Source: Pseudoalteromonas lipolytica | Lineage (GTDB): Bacteria; Pseudomonadota; Gammaproteobacteria; Enterobacterales; Alteromonadaceae | NCBI RefSeq assembly: GCF_900116435.1 | Contig: NZ_FPAZ01000015.1 | Location: 1 to 64,000, forward strand | Direction: 5' to 3' | Length of the DNA stretch: 64,000 nt | Shown: positions 56,774 through 64,000 of the stretch, piece by piece | Position numbering within the stretch: the stretch's first letter is position 1 | Layout: every line of letters starts with the position of its first letter | Translations under genes and position numbers: made by a program | Notes under the pieces: model-generated | The model's database searches: none | Seen by the model: the letters and a program-made list of their open reading frames with translations, nothing else | Told to the model about the DNA's origin: nothing

Positions 56774-57506
56774 GTTTATCATCATTATCATGGGGTTATT
56801 GGTCTCGGCATGCCAAGCTGAATCAAACATCTCTGAACTTCATACCGACTTTCAACAGTGGTTAAAAAATAGCGAGGCCGTCCCTTCCCATTTCACGTTA
56901 AAGGATGGAGGGTTATACGCAAAGGAATCATTAGATTCTGGCGGTGAAATACATTTTAAAGAAACCGGATATGCCTGTATTGCGTATGCCCCACACCGCT
57001 TCTATGACCTGCATACTTTAGATATTGCACGCTCCCTATTTAATGACTGCCAGGTACTCCTTACCAATACCAAGCACCGCACAAGTCGCGACGCAAATGG
57101 CGTGCTGATTGACTTTGGTAAATATAAAGAAAGTGCTGCAAATGCATTTATTTTAGCCTATGCGGATACCGTTGAGTCTTTTACCATTTTCCAATTACAT
57201 GGATTCGCCAAAGAAAAACGTAAAACTAATCAAGGCAGAAAAGCCGACATTATTGTCAGTCAAGGTCGTGAAAATGCATCGTTATTTACACGTAATATCA
57301 CCGACTGCCTAAATGAAAAACTAAACGTTACTGTGATGCTCTATGGCCGAGATATTTATGAGCTTGGAGGAACAAAAAATATACTCACAACCCTTGCGCC
57401 AAGCAATAGTCAATTTATCCATATTGAATTAAGCCGCGAAATTCGCGAAAAATTAATTACTGATAACCACTTATTAAAGCTGTTTAAACAATGCCTTACT
57501 TCGTAA
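56763..57506 (+). CDS. Lipoprotein with PGA-hydrolase / N-formylglutamate amidohydrolase-like motifs
   Basis: 247 residues. Signal peptide with lipobox LVSAC, Cys17. The mature part has APHRFYDLHT (76-85, candidate zinc ligands His78 and Asp82), FQLHGF (His146) and a C-terminal FIHIELSREIREKL (219-232). The order PH-x-x-x-D, later HG, then ELSR-x-x-R recalls the poly-gamma-glutamate hydrolase (PghP) and N-formylglutamate amidohydrolase folds, which are zinc enzymes. In this operon it could trim or release the polymer, acting where PgdS or CapD act in Bacillus. The assignment rests on motif reading only. Overlaps the next gene by 16 bp. Confidence 0.7.
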   Translation: MNIKFIIIIMGLLVSACQAESNISELHTDFQQWLKNSEAVPSHFTLKDGGLYAKESLDSGGEIHFKETGYACIAYAPHRFYDLHTLDIARSLFNDCQVLLTNTKHRTSRDANGVLIDFGKYKESAANAFILAYADTVESFTIFQLHGFAKEKRKTNQGRKADIIVSQGRENASLFTRNITDCLNEKLNVTVMLYGRDIYELGGTKNILTTLAPSNSQFIHIELSREIREKLITDNHLLKLFKQCLTS

Positions 57507-60500
57507 TTGCTCTCGTTAGTATAACGCTGCTGCTATGTCAGCCAGCCAAAGCCTCACAGCCAAAACACGCCGTGCTGATGCCCCCTACTTGGTTAAACAC
57601 ATCACCACACTTATCGCCTTTGGCGACAACGCAGCACCTAACTTTTGATGCCAAACAGCACCGTTATTTGTGGCTACCTGAAGGTCATTGGCTTGAAATA
57701 GCCCCCGCACTTTTAAATCAGTTTATTCTAAGTGCAGGTAACACGCAGTATTTACAACAACGTTTACGCGTTCACAGCGACTTACTTTGTAATACCAAAC
57801 GCTGTCAGCTGCCAGCCACTGGGCATAACCGCATTATTGCCATACAAAATCATCTCGACGAGCGTGCTGAATTTACTGCCATGATAGGCCATTACCAAGG
57901 CGCAAGAGACAGCTTTAGGCGCGCCATAAAAATAGCCGCTCCTTCCATACAACTAAGCTCTGCCCAAGGAAATGAGCGGTATTATGCGCTCAAAAAAAAT
58001 GAAGAAGTGAAACTGTTTTTTCCTGCTGCAAAAAAACTAACGATCTCTGTACGTCAAAATATGCAGCAGCCCGATCCTAATGGTGTGGTGTACGCATCTA
58101 TTGATAACGAACTGGTTGCTAGAGTAAATACCATAAATAGCCAAGCATTTGAGTTTAGCGAATACGATGTAGGCCTCGTAAACAGTGACTACCTTGCCAT
58201 TGCGGCTGGGCAGTATTTAACTCTTAAAAGTCACACCAATGCGTATATTAAAATAGAGCAAAGCCACCGCGCTATTTATGATGACCGCGCAGCCGAAAAA
58301 GAACAAGAAAAACTGTTACTCCCCTATTGGCTAACCACCGCAAATGAAGCGATTGAATCGGTTTATAACACACACTCTTTTAGTGTGTTTAGCGATGATG
58401 TGTACACACAAAACAACCCGCTTTCTATAAAACGTCATTACAACTTATTATCGATGATGACAGTGCAATCAAAACTCACTGGCAGCACTGAGCATTCATC
58501 ACTACAAATGCATAGCAAAACCATTAGCGAATTAGTGGAGCAACGCCTCGTTGATGAGCGGTTTTACCCACGTATTAATCAGCAAGTGCGCGAATTAACC
58601 TACCTTGGACACCAACCCATTGAGTTCGATTTAAGCATTCAACAACGTGCAACGCCGTGGTTAACCCTTATTGCAAAAACACAACAAGACACCCAATTTC
58701 AGTTAACCGCGGGTGAGCGTAATTGGCTTATAAACCTAAAAGCGACCGAACATTATCAAACACTTATGATTTCGGTGCCTATTTCAACCTCATCGGTAAC
58801 GATTAAAAGGCTAACCAACACCTCGAAGCCTATCGATTTTGCCCTGTATGCGAGAACACTCGCCTCTTTACCGAGTGACGAATTACTGTATCAGCAACAG
58901 GGAGACCTCACTGAAACAAGCCCTATTATCGCTAATTTATTGAGTCGCTATTTAAACAAACAACATGACGACTATGTGGCTTCAATCGAACCCTATACAC
59001 CGGCTTTGCAAAATAACCCCGATATAGACTGGCAAGCGTCACTCACAAAAGCACAACATATTGCTACATCAGCGCCTCTAGAAGCACTGGCTTTGTTAAA
59101 ACCGTTGAGCACAAGCCCAGACCCTGATATTGCAATTCAAGCATGGCAGCTAAGAGTAGCCATACTGCGTGAACAACATCAGTTTCACCTTGCCAACAGT
59201 TACCTTGAAGGCTTGTATAAAAGCGCGCAGCACGCTCAGTTAAAACACTATGCCGCACAAGCCCTTGTTCGTGCCTATCAAGCAGAACAAATCGAACATA
59301 AACTTTTTGCATTATGTGCGGGGAACGTGAGGACAATAGAGCAATGTGAAGCTCAACTTATAAACCTCGCAGTAAAACAGCAAAAGAACCGTTTAGCAGT
59401 ATGGCTTGCACATCAAACCCAGGCGCAAACACAGGTTGAACACAGTTTTAGTGCGCTCAATTATCAGAGTTTAACGGAACTTGAAAAACCTGAAGAGGCA
59501 CTTTATCAACGCTCTATTGGCTCGCAATACGCGTTTATTAACCCAGAAGGAAAGCAACAAAGCACCCTCGTTAATAACGATATACCTTGGGTATTTACCG
59601 CTAACCGCGCAATGCATTTAAGCATAAAGGCGCGGACTAAAGCCGATCAAAGTGGTGAATATCATACCGCGTGGTTGAAAGCTGATAGTCAGTATCAGCA
59701 TAAGTTAATGCCCATTTTTAGTGATATAGCGGCCACATCCCAATTCGTCAGTAATCAGCAAGCAGTCTCTATTGCCGCTAATTTGGTTATTAGCTTGCAA
59801 GCCGGTGAAACGCTCACTGTGACCACCAATCAAGCTGCTTACCTTGATATAAGTGTTATTCCAAAGCCGTTATTTGCACTTTTTGATTATTATTCTGATG
59901 CCACCACTCAAGCAACCAGCGATGATATTAGCTCGCTTATTCATGCGTACGATACAACGCCAAACAAACTCCTTATCAATGGGTTGTATCTACTATCTGA
60001 AAAACGCCTCAGCAATAATCAGTACACACAACTGCTGCAACGAATCGACACATTTCCCCCCTCTGCCCATTCGGTTTTCTTACAAAATAGAATTGAACGC
60101 TTTGGTCAGTGGCAGCCCATTGAAAACATGCTCGATTACGCTGGTACACGCCTGTTTAATATGCAAGAGACTGAACAACGTAGTTTTGCCGACAGGTTTG
60201 CTCAACACACGACTCAATCCGCACCTGAGCAAGGGATTTTATTACGCCCTTTTCATACTTTATACGTTGATTTAACGAAGACTGAAGGCACACAAATTCG
60301 CTTTAAATTTAACTTTTCTAGCGCAGAATTAGCGCGTGCAAATAGAGCAAATATCTCTTTTCAGTTAGCAAATCAACAAAAGGTGTGGTCTGTTTCTGAG
60401 CAGCAAAGCATTCCATTCACTTTTAATAAGCGAGAGTTAAACAACAATACAATTGCCGTACGTTGGCTCAACCCATACCTGTCGCAACAGCTTGCTATTG

Positions 60501-61765
60501 AAGCAGAGCAATATATTGCGGGGCAATGGAGAGCGTTGCCGCTACCAACAAATTTAGCGTTTTATACTGTATCAGCTGATACGCCACTTATTGCTAACTT
60601 ACCTGCCGATACATTAGTAAAACTAGAAGAGATGAATGAAAACAAACGCAGCGAGCGTCGTTTTTTCCATCCAGCAGGTAAAATTGAAGTGCGCACGGAT
60701 CAATTAAAGTATGTACGCCTCTATCGTTGGCATTTAAGTGAAAGAAACAACAAGATTACGAGTTTTTCTGACATCAATACGCCACTGCCAGAATTAGTCA
60801 CTTATCAGGCCCCATCAATACCTAAAATAGTGAATAAGCAAGCCACTTTGCATAGCGATGAGACCAACCTACAAGGCTTTATTCGCTTTGATCGACAACA
60901 TATATTTCAAAGTGCAGAAGACATTCCTGCACAACAAGAAACCGACATAGGTGTGAGGCTTCGCTTTAATGATCAACAACATTGGTATCAATTAGAAGGC
61001 TATTATGCGTTTGACGAAAAGCAGCATGACTTCATTGCCTTAAATGGTTACCACTCTTGGCTTGATGACACGAGTCATTGGTTTATCGATTCACAGATCA
61101 CTAGTCGATGGCAGCTTAGTCGTGATAACTCTGATAGCCAATACGCGTTAAATGGCGCGATTAGTATTGGACAAGTATGGCGCCAAGATACAGTGCATCG
61201 GCATCAATGGTCTGTTGCCCCCTTTATTCACATCAGTAGCGCAGACTTAAACGACTACCTTAATGACGAGAAACTAAACTCTAATATTTTTAATTTTTAT
61301 CGTGAAAATCATGCTTCTGGCTGGCAAGGTTCTTACCAATATCGCTACCAACCTTGGGTAGATAACTACCTCAACTTTGGTGTTGCATCTGGCTCAAATG
61401 ATGATTGGCTAAGTCTTGATTATTTGCGGTTTAACAGCAGTTGGAACCAATATTACCATGGTCACATTTTGCAAGTTGGTCTTGATAGCTACTACCGTTT
61501 TGCCGATGATCATCGTGCAACAGCCACGTGGCAGTACATCAGTCGCGTAGCTTGGCAAAAGCAAATTGATATCGGCTCCTTCTCACAGGGTTGGCTAAAA
61601 ATCAGTTGGCAGCAAGACTGGGGATGGAATAACCATAATATCAGTCTGGAATTTTCATCGGGCAATAATCAGCATACTGGCTTTGCTCCCTATGCCCATG
61701 ATGAAATTATTTTTCCGACACTTCAACTTAACCATTTGCTAGAGCGAAGAGATTATGAGCAGTAA
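57491..61765 (+). CDS. Large exported protein with TPR-like middle and C-terminal beta-barrel-like region
   Basis: 1424 residues. A signal peptide (about 1-21, cut near AKA) is followed by beta-rich modules at about 163-263 and 677-800 that resemble each other, a helical repeat region (about 480-645; ALEALALLKPL, AYLQ-like TPR spacing) between them, and a C-terminal part (about 1126-1424) of alternating polar/aromatic strands (IGVRLRFNDQQHWYQLEGYY, YWLQ-type turns, HILQVGLDSYYRF) like an outer-membrane barrel. The layout recalls the TPR-plus-barrel exporters PgaA, BcsC and PelB, without clear homology. It ends RRDYEQ, not in an aromatic residue. No ribosome site; coupled to the lipoprotein gene. 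Confidence 0.75.
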   Translation: MPYFVIALVSITLLLCQPAKASQPKHAVLMPPTWLNTSPHLSPLATTQHLTFDAKQHRYLWLPEGHWLEIAPALLNQFILSAGNTQYLQQRLRVHSDLLCNTKRCQLPATGHNRIIAIQNHLDERAEFTAMIGHYQGARDSFRRAIKIAAPSIQLSSAQGNERYYALKKNEEVKLFFPAAKKLTISVRQNMQQPDPNGVVYASIDNELVARVNTINSQAFEFSEYDVGLVNSDYLAIAAGQYLTLKSHTNAYIKIEQSHRAIYDDRAAEKEQEKLLLPYWLTTANEAIESVYNTHSFSVFSDDVYTQNNPLSIKRHYNLLSMMTVQSKLTGSTEHSSLQMHSKTISELVEQRLVDERFYPRINQQVRELTYLGHQPIEFDLSIQQRATPWLTLIAKTQQDTQFQLTAGERNWLINLKATEHYQTLMISVPISTSSVTIKRLTNTSKPIDFALYARTLASLPSDELLYQQQGDLTETSPIIANLLSRYLNKQHDDYVASIEPYTPALQNNPDIDWQASLTKAQHIATSAPLEALALLKPLSTSPDPDIAIQAWQLRVAILREQHQFHLANSYLEGLYKSAQHAQLKHYAAQALVRAYQAEQIEHKLFALCAGNVRTIEQCEAQLINLAVKQQKNRLAVWLAHQTQAQTQVEHSFSALNYQSLTELEKPEEALYQRSIGSQYAFINPEGKQQSTLVNNDIPWVFTANRAMHLSIKARTKADQSGEYHTAWLKADSQYQHKLMPIFSDIAATSQFVSNQQAVSIAANLVISLQAGETLTVTTNQAAYLDISVIPKPLFALFDYYSDATTQATSDDISSLIHAYDTTPNKLLINGLYLLSEKRLSNNQYTQLLQRIDTFPPSAHSVFLQNRIERFGQWQPIENMLDYAGTRLFNMQETEQRSFADRFAQHTTQSAPEQGILLRPFHTLYVDLTKTEGTQIRFKFNFSSAELARANRANISFQLANQQKVWSVSEQQSIPFTFNKRELNNNTIAVRWLNPYLSQQLAIEAEQYIAGQWRALPLPTNLAFYTVSADTPLIANLPADTLVKLEEMNENKRSERRFFHPAGKIEVRTDQLKYVRLYRWHLSERNNKITSFSDINTPLPELVTYQAPSIPKIVNKQATLHSDETNLQGFIRFDRQHIFQSAEDIPAQQETDIGVRLRFNDQQHWYQLEGYYAFDEKQHDFIALNGYHSWLDDTSHWFIDSQITSRWQLSRDNSDSQYALNGAISIGQVWRQDTVHRHQWSVAPFIHISSADLNDYLNDEKLNSNIFNFYRENHASGWQGSYQYRYQPWVDNYLNFGVASGSNDDWLSLDYLRFNSSWNQYYHGHILQVGLDSYYRFADDHRATATWQYISRVAWQKQIDIGSFSQGWLKISWQQDWGWNNHNISLEFSSGNNQHTGFAPYAHDEIIFPTLQLNHLLERRDYEQ

Positions 61766-64000
61766 AGAACTTAAAAAACGCTTAGAAACCTTACTTTTTG
61801 CAGATATCGCAAGCTTTTGGTTAGATCTCTACAGGCAAAAATACCGTCAATTAGTCAACGAGCTAAGTCAATGGGAATTGATCAAGAACCAACCAGACGG
61901 ACACGACGAAGATGACTGGCTATTACTGCAAGCAATTGCCTTTTTAACTCATAAAATAGATACCCTACAACATCAACTTACAAAGTTAGATGCAGATCAC
62001 AGCCGTTTTATAGAAAAGCTAAGTCATGCCGAACTCAAAGCAGAAAGACAGTTCCATATACTGGATTATGCGGCCACGTTAGGGGCTGATAAACAACAGT
62101 TACAACAAGATCAAGAAGCCTTCGCACGTTGGTTTGATGAAGGGGCCATGATCAACCGTTATCAAGATAAAGTGTCTGAACTTGAGCAATCATTAAAGTT
62201 TTTAATTGGTAAACTGGGCGACTTAACGCACCGTTATTTATGCCTTCATTTACATGAAATAGAGCAGTCATGGCAAACCGTAAATTTAGAAAGCTTTTTT
62301 TTAGATTTACTCGAACACACTGATAATGATGCAATAAAAAACTCTCTTTTTAGAGCCTTGGCAAACCAAGTTACTTTATTAAGCGAGCATGTGGACGATC
62401 CGGAATTTAGCGCGGATCTGGTTGAAATGCTGTTACTCTCACTTGAGAAATCAACCACACCACATGCAGCCAAAGTGGATATATTAGAAATATTGATCAA
62501 CCTTCGCCCCACCTTTACCCGTTATTTCATGCGTTCGCACATTGACTTAGAGGTCCCAAAGACGGGTAAAGCTGACCGCCAGCAATTATTTTTATTAAGC
62601 GCTTTTTCAGCCATCATCAGTAAACAACAAACGCTCAATGAGGCAAATCAAAACCTGTTACAGTTGCTGGCAGCTCACCCCTACCCGCGCGTGCGTCAAA
62701 GTGTGATAGAACAATGTTTTATTTTGCCGTGCTCATTCGCACTTGCACTAATAACCGAGCGTTTAGAAAAAGAAACCCACCTCGCAATCAGGCTCACATT
62801 AATTAAACAATTAACCGCAACCCGATTTAGCGATGGGCAACACAGCTTGATTATTTGGCAACAGCAACTGATGCAAGCTCAACATTTTGCAGAGCAACGT
62901 TTATTGCTCGAACTTGCACCACGTATTATGTTTAATTTACAGGTTGAGTGTGAGGAGCAACAAGCCAATACGATTTTCAAGCGCTTCATCGACACCTTAA
63001 ATAAACACCTTGAAGCACAACAAAACCTTGCCATAAAGCGGATTATTAGCCGTGTCCGTGAACAACTTGTCAGTTTTATGCACCAACAACACGTTGCTCA
63101 ACTCGAGGCAAACTTAAACACCCATTCGTCAATCAATAACCAAAACATTGACGAGGCACTACTAGGCCGGCTTTTAAGTCAACAGGCGCAAAAATATGAA
63201 GCCTACAATGTGAGTCAAAAGAAACAAGGTTGGCACATAAATCAAGGTTATCAACGCGGCTTCCGCTTTTGGCGCTTTTGGCATGAATTTAAAAACCCCA
63301 GTACAGGTAAGCGCCAAAGCTATAACCATTTACAAGCAAGAAAACCCAGTGCATACATGCATGTTCCTAGCTGCACTGTCGCAGAAATTAGCCAAACAGA
63401 TGTCCCCGGCGAACCGCGATTTGATGACCTACAATTTAGTTCGCGTCCTCATTTGCCATTGCTCGACTTTCTTTTAAGTACTTTATCGCAAGATAACTTA
63501 AAATCCCCAGCGAAAACCTATACCCCTGACGGCATATTAGTCGTAACACCACCCAAAACAGTATTTAAACGCCTTCAAGCATACTGCTGGATTTCATTTA
63601 ACTTTGAAGAACTTAATAATTTACGAAACGGCTCAGACATAGAGCAAAATAATTTTTTAAATGCTTTAAGAGCGAAAGGATTTACATTTGATTTCCAACA
63701 ATATGGTGCGGTACTCGATAGCGACTTCCCGGTAGAATCAAGTATTGCGACTCTGTATAAAAAACTCGCCGTTACCCCTTTTATGTTTAATATTTGGGTG
63801 AGCTTTAAAGAATATGCCTATTCAATTTATCAAAACAGTATTGGTCAGCTGGTATTTTTCGTGCTGGCTTTCATAGGTTACTTTTGGACACGCCACATAA
63901 AAGTGAGCCGCCAAATTCGCGCCGACAGAGCGCAAATTCCTGTATCTATTGGTGGTTGGGGTACTCGCGGAAAATCAGGTACAGAGCGATTAAAAGCAGC
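61755..64000 (+). CDS. PgsB/CapB-like synthase with long N-terminal extension (3' end outside window)
   Basis: The frame is open from ATG 61755 to the window end (748 residues read; no stop). Residues about 55-130 look coiled-coil, about 150-500 are helical and HEAT-like, about 520-680 unknown. One membrane helix (about 695-712, LVFFVLAFIGYFW) is followed by RHIKVSRQIRADRAQIPVSI and the P-loop GGWGTRGKSGTERL (733-746). In Bacillus PgsB the same order, membrane helix then VRVNINGIRGKSTVTRL, starts the protein. So the Mur-ligase-like ATP-dependent amide ligase begins here. The 690-residue extension is absent from Bacillus PgsB. Start overlaps the preceding gene by 11 bp. Confidence 0.85.
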   Translation, partial: MSSKELKKRLETLLFADIASFWLDLYRQKYRQLVNELSQWELIKNQPDGHDEDDWLLLQAIAFLTHKIDTLQHQLTKLDADHSRFIEKLSHAELKAERQFHILDYAATLGADKQQLQQDQEAFARWFDEGAMINRYQDKVSELEQSLKFLIGKLGDLTHRYLCLHLHEIEQSWQTVNLESFFLDLLEHTDNDAIKNSLFRALANQVTLLSEHVDDPEFSADLVEMLLLSLEKSTTPHAAKVDILEILINLRPTFTRYFMRSHIDLEVPKTGKADRQQLFLLSAFSAIISKQQTLNEANQNLLQLLAAHPYPRVRQSVIEQCFILPCSFALALITERLEKETHLAIRLTLIKQLTATRFSDGQHSLIIWQQQLMQAQHFAEQRLLLELAPRIMFNLQVECEEQQANTIFKRFIDTLNKHLEAQQNLAIKRIISRVREQLVSFMHQQHVAQLEANLNTHSSINNQNIDEALLGRLLSQQAQKYEAYNVSQKKQGWHINQGYQRGFRFWRFWHEFKNPSTGKRQSYNHLQARKPSAYMHVPSCTVAEISQTDVPGEPRFDDLQFSSRPHLPLLDFLLSTLSQDNLKSPAKTYTPDGILVVTPPKTVFKRLQAYCWISFNFEELNNLRNGSDIEQNNFLNALRAKGFTFDFQQYGAVLDSDFPVESSIATLYKKLAVTPFMFNIWVSFKEYAYSIYQNSIGQLVFFVLAFIGYFWTRHIKVSRQIRADRAQIPVSIGGWGTRGKSGTERLKA

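Noticed and set aside
59853..60275. 140-codon frame inside the 1424-residue protein gene
   Set aside because: It is an overlapping frame on the same strand without ribosome site; the long frame is uninterrupted and has the expected composition.
57491..61765. Direct assignment as BcsC, PgaA or PelB
   Set aside because: Only the general layout is shared; there are no cellulose, PNAG or Pel synthesis genes nearby and the sequence motifs of those families were not seen.
47258..64000. Classical polysaccharide capsule (Wzx/Wzy or ABC type) locus
   Set aside because: No glycosyltransferase, Wzx, Wzy, Wza or KpsM/T-like genes occur in the interval; the signatures are those of CapA, CapB and CapC.

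Overview
The window looks like chromosomal DNA of a marine gammaproteobacterium of the Alteromonadales, most probably Pseudoalteromonas or a close relative. The evidence is moderate-to-low GC content, E. coli-like housekeeping blocks (fadR/nhaB; rpsP-rimM-trmD-rplS with ffh; bamD/rluD-pgeF-clpB; rpsT/murJ-ribF-ileS-lspA-fkpB-ispH), and a minor type IV pilin operon next to ispH with an AlgZ/AlgR-type two-component system. No rRNA, tRNA, CRISPR array or prophage was seen. The genus is inferred from gene content and order, not from a database search.

Layout. 1-333: the 3' end of an IS4-family insertion sequence. 376-5056: a 2-Cys peroxiredoxin, fadR, nhaB and tyrA. 5552-9129: ribosomal protein and tRNA/16S processing genes, then ffh. 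9373-14948: ypjD, a CorB-like protein, mscS, a lysozyme-like lipoprotein and gshA. 15339-22658: a PAS chemoreceptor, clpB with a clear heat-shock promoter, pgeF, rluD, bamD and glnB. 22796-31566: type IV pilus accessory genes (two GspH/FimT-type pilins on +, pilV-pilW-pilX-pilY1-pilE on -) and the algZ/algR-like pair. 31605-39416: ispH-fkpB-lspA-ileS-ribF-murJ and divergent rpsT. 39480-46925: a mixed block with a single-domain response regulator, small membrane proteins, smrA, a GhrA-like reductase, an OlsF-like ornithine lipid synthase, dapE and an OmpW-family protein.

The most interesting part is 47258-64000 (running off the right edge). It is one tightly packed + strand operon that resembles a poly-gamma-glutamate (PGA) type capsule machine rebuilt for a double-membrane cell. 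In order it encodes a CapA/PgsA-like lipoprotein, a CHASE2 membrane sensor without an output domain, a 1038-residue protein with two tandem PgsC/CapC domains and a large periplasmic tail, a 754-residue periplasmic-anchored protein, a 247-residue lipoprotein with PGA-hydrolase-like motifs, a 1424-residue protein with a TPR-like middle and a C-terminal beta-barrel-like region, and a protein whose Mur-ligase P-loop (PgsB/CapB) appears after about 730 residues of N-terminal extension, just at the window edge. CapA, CapB and CapC are the classical PGA synthetase parts. The other genes are plausible candidates for sensing, periplasmic processing and outer-membrane export. The product (glutamate or another amino-acid polymer) cannot be read from sequence.

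Regulatory sites found by eye include a sigma-32 promoter before clpB, FNR-like boxes before the chemoreceptor and the ompW-like gene, an AlgR-like box before pilV, and a FadR-like operator over the fadR -10 box. Confidence is highest for the conserved housekeeping genes and lowest for the functions of the extra proteins in the right-hand operon.
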